From assembly GCA_018398765.1 (NCBI GenBank), contig JAHBMJ010001173.1:78469-112339 (forward strand): a stretch of DNA of 33,871 bases. The letters run 5' to 3'. Made by a program: the position numbers and the translations under genes. The notes beneath the pieces were generated by a model, which saw only the letters and a program-made list of their open reading frames with translations, made no database searches and was not told where the DNA came from. This document shows, piece by piece, positions 26,506 to 33,871 of this stretch (within the stretch, counting starts at the first letter, position 1; each line of letters begins with the position of its first letter). This stretch comes from Chromera velia (Eukaryota > Sar > Chromeraceae).

Positions 26506-29500
26506 CTACACTTGCCCGCCTTCTTGATGCTCGTCGTCATCGTTTCGAAGTGAAGCAGCCACGAAACCACGCCTTGCGGCGACAGCCTGCAGAACGAATT
26601 CATGCCGAAAGGATTCAGTAACTCAGCGTTTATCGTCATACAAAGTCACACAATTCCATTCATTCGTGTGAAGCTAACCAATAGCCGCCTTCGACTTTTT
26701 ACTCCTTCCTTTCTACCTTCTCATAAACACACCAATTGGACAGTCACACAATCTCATAAACACACCAATTGGACAGTCACACAAAAGCAGCAACGCATAT
26801 TCTCACGCATCGTCTTGGTCTTCTAAAAACTGAGGGCAAGCCGACACGCAAAGGTATGCAAACAAAACACATCTTGTCAAAGAAAAGTGAAGAACCTTTT
26901 GTACTGATAACTCGAGTTGTCTCAAATATAAAAGGGTCTTGTTGTACCTTGCACTCATCCTTAATTCTGGCTAGCCGAATAGATTACTTCCATGCCTCGT
27001 GGACCTTCCTGTCTACCCGCAGGCGTACACTGATCCAGTGCGCACAGCTAAGTGGAACGATGACGTAGAATTTGTTTTTTCTGATCAAAGTGACTCTTTG
27101 TGAGACAATTTTTCATAAATGAAGGCCTTTCTACCTGCCTGCCTTCCTGCCTGGCTGCCTGCCTGACTCACTGCCTCACTGACTGACTGACGGACACACG
27201 CACCTTTGGATCCTGCCTCTCCGCCCACCACTTCTTCCTCAGCAGATTCAGTTCCCTCTGCTTCCGTTTCACTTCTCTGCACGACCAAGCATTAAACAAA
27301 ACAGGCTATAATGACAGGAATGCGCCAGCAAACAGGCAGAGAAAAAGAGATTGATAGATTGATAGATAGAAAGAAAGAAAAAAAGAAAAAAGAGATGAAT
27401 GAATAAATGAATCAATGAAAGGCGTGAAGAAAGAAAGAACAGAAAGAACGAACGGAAGGAAGAAAGAAGAACCGAAACAAAAACAAAATGAATGAATGAA
27501 TGAATGAATGAGTACATGAAGGAAGAGAAGGAAGACAGAGAGAAAGGAGGAGACTGCCCCACCCCTCCCCCCCCACCTTCTCAACTCTAGATTTTCAGGA
27601 GGGACGTTCGCCTCATTTTCCGTCCCGGCTCTCAACAACGCGAGGTCCACCTGTCCCTTGCTGGCCTGCATGCAAATTCATTCAATCAATTGAGTGCATT
27701 CTGTATGAAAAGAAATGCATGCTGGCCTGCAAATTCATTCAATCAATTCAGTGAGAAATGGGGGAGGAAGAAAGAAGACTTCTTTCTTGCATGCAGATAG
27801 AAGTGGAGCCACGCAACGTGCAGATAAATAGATGATCTGGAAGTCTATCCCCCCCCCCCTAGCTGTCGGCAGAGAACCACTCAGAGACCATGGAAGGAAG
27901 AAGAACCCATTCTGTCAAGCATGCTGCTAGGACGCGCAGACACCTCCTGCATGGGTCGTTAGAAGGAAAAGCAAAAGAGGTTGCATCTCAATGGACCTGG
28001 CCATTATCTCAAACAAGACTGTGTACGCTCACTGGCTGTGTGTGTTTATGAATGAATGAAAAAGCTGACTGAATCAACCCACCTTGACGGCCTTGATCTT
28101 CATTTCGATCAATTCGATCTGTCGACAGAGCTCGTAGTTGTCCTGCTGGAGCCTCAACAGTTCCTCGAGATCCTCAACTGCCCACTCACCCCCTCCGGAC
28201 TCCTTCATCTGTTTGATCTGAGCCGCTAGAGCTGCAATCGTGCCCGCTGCAGACGTTGCCTCCACAGCTGCTCCATGGATCTCCTTCTCCTGTTTAGTCA
28301 TCGGCTTTTCTTCTCCCTCCTGCTCTTTCTCTTTTCCCCCCTTCTCTTCTTGTGCAGCAGGAGGAGATGTCGGCTTCTCGAGATCTGTGCCGCCGGCTAC
28401 AGTTGAATCTTTTCGCGCCTCGGCTTCTTTCTCCTTTTCTGCGCTGACCTCCCTCTTGATCTCTCCAGGCTCCTCGGCGTCTTCTGCCGTTCCGGCACGC
28501 GCACTTCCTGGGCGGCCCCCTTCGCTGGCCTCTCCTTGGACGTCGCCTCCCACAGCAGCACTCTGATCCCCCCCTCCTCCTGCGTCCTGCTGTCCCTTTG
28601 TCTGTCCATCTTCTCCTGCTGGTGCCTGTTCTCTCGAGCCTGGCTTGCTTCTGCCCTCCGATGACCCTTTCTCCTTCTCTGATGATTTCTCCTCGACGGC
28701 ATCCCCCAGTCTCTGGGCGGCTGCGGCCGTGTCTGCTCCTCCCCCCGCTGTGTCCTGTGCGTCTGCCCCCCCTGCCGTTCCGGCGAAGGAGGGGGCTGCG
28801 GCAGCGGCGGCAGCAGCTGCTGCGGCCTTTGCCTCTGCCTCCTCTTTCTGTCTGGCTGCTTCTCGTTCCTTCTCCTCCTTTTCCCTTTCGCGTTCTGCTG
28901 CACTGCAAGCAACGCAACAACAACAACAAAAAGGAAACCAAGAGGAGCTAGTGAAGGGAGTCGGGAAAGCGAGATCCGATTATGTGTCTCAAGGACCACT
29001 CACAGAAAAAAAAGAGCCTTAACGGCGTTCATCTGTCTGTGTGCTCTACTTTCCAGTTCTATTTACAACTACACACCTGGACCCCCCTTCTTTCACCCCC
29101 CTTTGCATATCGAAAGGCTATGCAATTAACAGAGAACACATCCAGGCAGGACGTGGAGCAAGCAGGCAAACAAGTCAACTCCCTGACTGACGCTCGTGCC
29201 GCTCCCTCCTCTGCCTCCTCGAGCTTTTGAGAGATTTCCTCGATTTTCTGGAGGCAGTCAGGCAGACGCGGAAGGAAAAGAAACGCAGGTTTCAGGAACG
29301 ACACCATGGGAAGCCACGATTCTTCAGAAACAAATTGAAGCAAAGAGAGAGAGAAGACCGAGCTAGAAACTGAAATAGAAGACATAAAGCAGTGACGCCC
29401 CACCCACGATCCAATCCAAAGGATAATCAAATCAGACCCACTGACGCACGCAAAAGGATCCAATCCAAAGGATAATCAAATCAGACCAACAAAATGCCCC

Positions 29501-32500
29501 CCCCCCGATCGAATTGCAGACAGACAGACAGAATGATTTAATCTGACTTGCCTTTAGGAGCGCCTCATTTTCTGTCTTGAGGGACGCCAGCTCCGTCTGC
29601 TGGTTGTCGATCTTCTCTGCGAGACCAGAGCCTGCCTGGGCAGAGAGTTCCTGCAAACATATTTATGCACTCATTTTTATGCACTCAATATTCTTGTGAA
29701 TATGAATGCAAAACATAATATTTGTGTGTATGAAAACGAATGCAAAGACCAGAGCCTGCCTGGGCAGAGAGTTCCTGTAAAGATATTTATGTGATGATGG
29801 ATTGATTCGTCCATCCATCCATCCATCCATTCATCACTCCCTCATCTGTTCATTCAGTCATTCTCTCAGGAAAGCAAGTTCATGAGGAGAGATAGCACAC
29901 AGCAACAGGTCAACCAAGCAAGGTAGAGAGGCAGTGCAAGGACGAGAGACACACAGAGTGAGAGACGACACGAAGACAAAAGAAAAGGAACACACACAGA
30001 AAGCAGATAGAACTGAAACGCAAAGAGTAAGAAGGTAAGAGGCCGAACAAATGCACAGAGAAACTTTCATTTAGAGTAATTTCACCTTCGCAGCCGACAG
30101 GCAGATCATTTTTCGAGTGACCGTGCACTCCATATGAAAATGCACGGCATAGAGCAGGAACCCAAAAGAATCAAAGGCGACTGAGCAAAAGGCACTTCAA
30201 ACAAATCATCCCTCTCTGCTGTAGCCACCCACCCACTCTCCCAGCTCTCTCCTGTAATCGTTGAGACAGGCATACCTCGTATTCTTTTTTCTTTTTTTCA
30301 ATTTGGGCCAGCGCATCCTTTTGTGCCGTGTCGGCATCTTCCTGTTGTTTTCTGAGGGACAGCAGCCGTGACTCCAGAGACGAAATTTCGTTCCGAAGCC
30401 CTGCGTCTTCAGCCTTCAATCCTTTCACCTGCACACACAATTAATGCGTTTATTCATATTTTTCGAAATCACTCTTGAGACTTGATGAGGTCGACGGGAG
30501 GGGAAACGTGTCAAGAAAAGCGAAGGCAGCCTCTCTTCTCTCCGACCAGAAAAGAAAGAAGCGTTTGATGAGGAATGAGAGCAACACAAAGACTGAGCGT
30601 CATGTTCACGTGCGTTCTGCCTGGACGTCTGAAGTTTCTTCAGCCAAACTAAATGCCTGGAAGCCGAACAAAAGAAACACAAATGAATTTCTTTTGTTCT
30701 CCCGGTGGACTTGGGCAAAATTCTCAGAGAGAGAGAGTGAGCGAGAGAATACATACGGGTGGACAGACAGACAGACAATTTTCTCCTGAGCAACTTGGGT
30801 TGCGCGAAGCTTCGATTCTTCTGCGACGCGCGCATTTTTTTGGTCCTCCGCCTGTTTGCGGGCCTCCTCTTCCTCTGCAGCAACTCGGGCGGCCTGTTCG
30901 GAGAGCGCCTGCTTGGCCTGCAGGAAGGAAAAGTCGAGACAGACAGACAGACAAATGAGCAGAGAAAGAGATAAATAGAAGGAGACATACACAGTCAGTC
31001 AGAATGTCTGATTGACTGCCTGACTCGATCACAGAAACAGAGGCCAGAATCGAGCTTGAAACAAAAACACAGAAAGTCGGTGTTGCAAATTTGTGATCTT
31101 TCTTCTCAGCGCATTCGAAAAAAGCAAATTAAAAACGGAGATGACCAAGGGAGTGAGGAAGAGAAAAGGAAGATTCTGTAGAGACGGACTACCAAAATGA
31201 AAAAATACAGCCGGTTGGTGACTAACTGTCTGATGCGTGACTAGGCATAGTGATCACAAACTGTGGTAAATGATGTGTGGCTGATGAAGACACTGACGAT
31301 TTCAACGCTTTGGAGGAAGATCTGTTTTTGCTCCTCCATCGTCTTGAGCGTTTGCTCTGCAGTAGCAATGAGGGTCTCGAAGTTTCGAAGCTGTGCCTGG
31401 AGCTTTGCATTCTCCTGCTGGACCTGCAAAGAAAATTAAGGGAAGCAAACAAAGCGAAAAGATAAATTGGGACGGGAAGCAAGTTAGGGTTCGGTTGGGG
31501 GGGTTTCTTGCTGGAGGTGCAGTGAATTTTTTCCCCCTGAGATTAGTGGCAGGCGAAGTTAAAAAAACGTTTTGTGTCCCACACTTCAAAATCACGCCGG
31601 TCAGTCACACCAAAATTGGCTTGTCCAAGAGACCTTTTTGCAATCACGTACACAGACATACAGGCAGGTAGGCAGACAGACTAACAGATAGACAGACAGA
31701 CAGACAGACAGACAGGCAGACAGACAGACCTACCTTTGTCAGCTCCAAGGCCAGTTTTTGTTTGACCATCGGTGCCTGTTCCATCGACACCTCGCCGCTC
31801 ATGTCTGTCGCCTGACCGCTGCCTGCTTGCAGCTCTGCGAGTCGCCTCTTCAACTCAGCTTCTCTGTAGAGGGGGAGGAAGGTCAATGAATGGGAATAAT
31901 TACTGGAGCTTCAAAACGGCTGCTCTTCAAACAGTCTGAAGATGAAGCGGTGCACGTACGCCCGAGAAAAAGGAGGGGGAAGAGCTTCTTAACTTCATAA
32001 TGATTGCCCGTGTTCTTAAGTTGCATTCCACTCAATCTTTATACTGCATGCTGGCATTTTGACAGAATTTCGGCTCGCCTGTTTACTGACTAACCAACAC
32101 AGAAAGAAACCCACAACAGACCGACGTACACAGAAAGAAAGATTCATGCGGACGGACCTGTCAGAGGGTTGCTGGAACTGTCTGATTTGGTCTTCGATAT
32201 CTCTCAGCTGTTTCTTCAGTTCATTGCACTCCTGCTCCAGGGCGGCGACCTCCTGCTCATCTGGTACGGCATTTCTCTGCATAGGATGCAGCCAGATCAG
32301 ATCAGATCAGATGATCAGGCAGAACCGACAGAAATGAATGAAAAGGGATGTGAGTGAGTGAGCGAGTGAGGGAGAGCTCCATTTCCGCTGATCCATGACT
32401 CTCTTTGCTTAGAGTATGAACGCAGAGACAGGACAGAGACTTCAAGGAAGAATAGAGGGTCAAACGAAATGTCGGCACGTATTTAGAGGGACTCGCCTGA

Positions 32501-33594
32501 CTGGAATAAAGTGAAGCATAACAACGAGGACAAGCCAAACAACCAGACAGGCATATCTATCGGAGAGTCAAGGGATTATCAAATCCTTACAGGCAGCGAC
32601 AGAAAAAAGAAGAAGTCCGACACCACGAGAGGCGCTTGCGACTGTCTTGGAAAAAAAGAACCTGGAGAACGTACTTCGACTTCCTCTGCTTCTTTCTTTG
32701 ACATCAATTCTGCAATTTTGGCCTCCCGGACTCTTCCTTTGATGTCCTCGATCACCTGCATGGTCCATAGTATTGATAGATCTTGTATTGATTTTCATAC
32801 ATATATACATACATACAAAGATACGTACACGTACTATAGAGAAGAGACTCTTCCTTTGATATCCTCGATCACCTGCATGCATGCATCCATGCTCATATGG
32901 TTGCATGCATGCAGCAGAGGGATCGGGCAAAACATTTCAATCAAGCTTGTATGGTCATTGACCGTCCTTGAAAGTGCGCATAAGTCAACAGAAGGAATGG
33001 AACGGAAAACAAAAATGGAGTGATCTCTCTGGCCAAAACACAACTGCAATTTCTGATACGAAGTTGCGCTTCATCCCTTCCAGAGAAAGTTCTAGTCTAC
33101 TTCACGGCTTTTTCGAAAGAAAAACTCTAAATCCGAGTGCCTCTTTTTTCATAATCTGATATCCGATAAAGAATGAATAAATGTTCATTCATTCTGTCAT
33201 GCATTCTCTCTCGTACCTGCAGCACGGCCTCATCAGGAGTCTTCTCTGCCTCCCCCCCAGTTCCCCCGAGTGACTGGACGTATTGCAGAGCGGCCCGCAG
33301 TGTCTGAATGCGCGTCTCGTTAGACCGCACACGCTGACTGCAGGAAAAGCCAGAGAGGGCAGAAATCTCTGATCTACAAGCATACGTATTCCTTTTGCCT
33401 TACTTTTGCTTCAACAAGAAGAAGGAGAAGGAGAAAATTCGTTTCCTTGAAATGGTTCAGCAAAAAACAAAAGAAAATTTTGAGAAAGAAAGAACAGTGA
33501 AACAAGGGGTCAACAGACTATTCACTGAATCTTCGAGAAGACCGACTAACGTGAGAGCTGCGATTTCGTCTTGTTGCGCAGATATCAATTCGAC
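26506..33594 (-). CDS. 3' fourteen exons of a gene for a long coiled-coil protein (710 residues seen)
   Basis: Exons in transcript order: 33594-33551, 33337-33217, 32755-32675, 32276-32158, 31863-31734, 31423-31298, 30917-30777, 30428-30276, 29650-29552, 29247-29192, 28902-28083, 27665-27577, 27276-27204 and 26586-26506. All phases match and the total is 2,133 bases. The first exon seen starts in phase 0, so the 5' end lies beyond the window. Early exons encode heptad-like helices such as VAALEQECNELKKQLRDIED and QRVRSNETRIQTLRAALQ. Exon 28902-28083 is long and disordered (Glu/Lys, poly-Ala, Gly) and ends in another helix, LEELLRLQQDNYELCRQIEL. The last three exons give a basic helix (VKRKQRELNLLRKKWW) and a short tail. 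One donor is GC (29551-29550). Likely a structural cytoskeletal or ciliary protein; no family recognised. The final 26-residue exon is the least certain. Confidence 0.75.
26587..27203 (-). other. Last intron of the coiled-coil gene
   Basis: On the minus strand the donor is GTGCGTGTGTCCGTCAGTCA, leading into CAGT/GGCA repeats (27130-27190). The acceptor is TTCTGCAG at 26587-26594. It contains a perfect 33-bp tandem duplication (26719-26784). No exon is seen within it. Confidence 0.55.
26719..26784. repeat. Perfect 33-bp tandem duplication
   Basis: Copies lie at 26719-26751 and 26752-26784, within the last intron of the coiled-coil gene. Unlike the splice-site duplications, it includes no exon boundary. 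Confidence 0.9.
27277..27576 (-). repeat. Intron with GAAT and GAAA repeats
   Basis: On the plus strand it shows GATA, GAAA and GAAT repeats (27350-27510). The minus-strand frames are Phe/Leu/Ser repeat peptides and are rejected as genes. The donor is GTGGGG, the acceptor CGTGCAG. Confidence 0.7.
27661..27749 (-). repeat. Duplicated 3' splice-site region (27661-27691 and 27722-27748)
   Basis: Both copies carry, on the minus strand, an AATTGATTGAATGAATTTGC intron end, a CAG acceptor and GCCAGC exon start. The downstream copy (27661-27691) has four extra bases and leads into the real exon 27665-27577. The upstream copy is a decoy that would add intron sequence. Confidence 0.8.
27666..28082 (-). 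other. Intron 28082-27666 of the coiled-coil gene
   Basis: The donor is GTGGGT, the acceptor GCATGCAG. Besides the duplicated acceptor region it holds a C run at 27849-27858. No gene is seen. Confidence 0.7.
28083..28902 (-). other. Large disordered exon of the coiled-coil gene
   Basis: At 820 bases it is over five times longer than any other exon of this gene. It encodes a charged helix (AAAEREREKEEKE), a run of about 11 residues rich in Ala (about 28790-28830), and a long Gly/Glu/Ser/Lys-rich segment. It ends in a helix of heptad type. All three minus-strand frames are open for long distances because of the GC-rich, repetitive composition. This frame was chosen because it is the only one joining both neighbours in phase. 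Confidence 0.7.
29408..29487. repeat. 31-bp direct repeat inside an intron
   Basis: Copies lie at about 29408-29438 and 29457-29487, starting GATCCAATCCAAAGGATAAT. They lie in the intron between exons 29650-29552 and 29247-29192 and do not touch a splice site. Confidence 0.85.
29550..29551 (-). other. GC donor of a GC-AG intron
   Basis: Exon 29650-29552 ends CTAAAG and the intron begins GCAAGT on the minus strand. This is the classic GC-AG consensus (AG|GCAAGT). Phase 0 fits the next exon (29247-29192). It is the only GC donor I needed in the window. Confidence 0.8.
29622..29791 (-). repeat. 46-bp dispersed duplication of acceptor plus exon start (29622-29667 and 29746-29791)
   Basis: The copies differ at two positions and are 124 bp apart. 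Each includes, on the minus strand, the intron end, a TG/TA-CAG acceptor and about 29 exon bases encoding ELSAQAGSGL. The copy at 29622 belongs to the real exon 29650-29552. The copy at 29746 is followed by intron sequence and soon reaches a stop, so it is a decoy. Confidence 0.88.
29651..30275 (-). other. Intron 30275-29651 of the coiled-coil gene
   Basis: The donor is GTATGC, the acceptor TTTGCAG. It contains a CATC repeat (29810-29828), the decoy copy at 29746-29791, and mixed sequence with no supported exon. Confidence 0.65.
30429..30776 (-). other. Intron 30776-30429 of the coiled-coil gene
   Basis: The donor begins GTCTGTCTGTCTGTCC on the minus strand, a 4-base array starting exactly at the splice site. 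The acceptor is TGTGCAG. No exon is seen inside. Confidence 0.7.
30918..31297 (-). other. Intron 31297-30918 of the coiled-coil gene
   Basis: The donor is GTCAGT, the acceptor TCCTGCAG. GTCT-type repeats occur near the acceptor (30938-30954). Nothing else is seen. Confidence 0.7.
31424..31733 (-). repeat. Intron with a long GTCT array at its donor
   Basis: On the minus strand the intron opens GTAGGTCTGTCTGTCT and continues as a GTCT/GCCT array over about 31660-31733. The acceptor is CTTTGCAG. Phase 0 on both sides. Confidence 0.8.
32277..32674 (-). other. Intron 32674-32277 of the coiled-coil gene
   Basis: The donor is GTACGT, the acceptor CTATGCAG. A GATCA run lies near 32296-32316. No exon is supported. 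Confidence 0.65.
32729..32879 (-). repeat. 34-bp dispersed duplication of acceptor plus exon start (32729-32762 and 32846-32879)
   Basis: The copies are 117 bp apart and differ at one base. Each encodes, on the minus strand, CATGCAG then VIEDIKGRV. The copy at 32729 opens the real exon 32755-32675. The upstream copy at 32846 runs into SSL and a TAG stop. The single difference (GAC versus GAT) is synonymous. Confidence 0.88.
32756..33216 (-). other. Intron 33216-32756 of the coiled-coil gene
   Basis: The donor is GTACGA, the acceptor CATGCAG. It contains the decoy exon start (32846-32879), GCATGCATGC runs and ATAC repeats (32799-32818). Confidence 0.65.
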
Positions 33595-33871
33595 CTGCAC
33601 AGGCAAGACGTGGGTATGCAGGACTTTCTAAACTTGCGGCGCTGTTTTTCTGAGCGACAGCGACGTTGAGAGAGAAAAGGAACGATGACAGTAAGACAGA
33701 CAAAAAAACATTGGGATTGTACTATGTTCTGCTCTGCTGTTGATTTTTCAAATCCAGAATATGGGAACGGGTACGAGAATCGTGTGTCTCACTCGAAGTT
33801 TTCACCGAAACGATTTTGGAACTTCGAGGTTCAGAATTAATGAGGAAAAAGGGAGAGGGAGAGAGAGGGGG
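33595..33871 (-). other. Window end, upstream part of the coiled-coil gene
   Basis: Beyond the TGTGCAG acceptor of the first visible exon, I could not assign an exon. A possible donor (TTTCG|GTGAAA on the minus strand, near 33800) might end an upstream exon, but its frame cannot be checked. Confidence 0.3.

Noticed and set aside
27269..27671. Minus-strand Phe/Leu-rich frames that could look like membrane proteins
   Set aside because: They arise from GAAA/GAAT repeats in an intron; the apparent membrane segments are repeat artefacts.
28240..29022. Plus-strand and alternative minus-strand frames at the large exon of gene 5
   Set aside because: Only one minus-strand frame joins both neighbouring exons in phase; the others reflect repetitive GC-rich composition.

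Overview
This window is nuclear DNA of an intron-rich protist. I infer an alveolate, most likely a chromerid such as Chromera velia. The reasons are GC-rich genes between AT-rich gaps, many spliceosomal introns with GT donors and mostly TGCAG acceptors, abundant 2- and 4-base repeats, GCATGC-rich intron ends, and very large modular proteins. The organism is not proven. No bacterial operon features, tRNA, rRNA or CRISPR array were seen. All exon models were built by eye from reading frame and splice-site phase.

Layout: (1) + strand, about 169-2411, the 3' part of a gene for a Ser-rich and very acidic protein. (2) - strand, 5611-4058, a complete nine-exon gene for a 306-residue coiled-coil protein. 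(3) + strand, 6627-8882, a single-exon gene for a 751-residue unrecognised protein. (4) + strand, 10507-24877, a 16-exon gene (9,192 coding bases, 3,063 residues, all phases consistent) for a giant multidomain protein. (5) - strand, 33594-26506, the 3' fourteen exons (710 residues) of a long coiled-coil gene whose start lies beyond the window. Intergenic gaps at 2412-4057, 8883-10506 and 24878-26505 contain long AT-rich stretches.

The centre of interest is gene 4. Its order is: ankyrin-like start; SH3-like beta segments recalling Mind-bomb/KEG repeats; cysteine clusters; two RanBP2-type zinc fingers; a beta-rich SPRY/lectin-like region; more cysteine clusters; an ankyrin repeat; three consecutive CbxX/CfqX (CbbX/SpoVK-like) AAA+ modules; a thioredoxin-like domain without its CxxC; and a C-terminal helical and Cys/Trp/Gly module. 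All three AAA+ modules keep Walker A, Walker B and Arg-finger-like residues, but only the third keeps an aromatic pore loop. It looks like a remodelling ATPase with many protein-binding domains; its substrate is unknown.

Two DNA-level patterns run through the window. First, short direct duplications (about 30-46 bp) repeatedly copy the intron 3' end plus the first exon bases, making decoy acceptors that would cause premature stops. The most striking is a 38-bp unit present three times inside the Walker A codons of AAA+ module 2. Second, many 5' splice sites begin a 4-base tandem repeat whose unit matches the donor itself (GTCA, GTCC, GTCT, GTTC, GTGA, GTAT).
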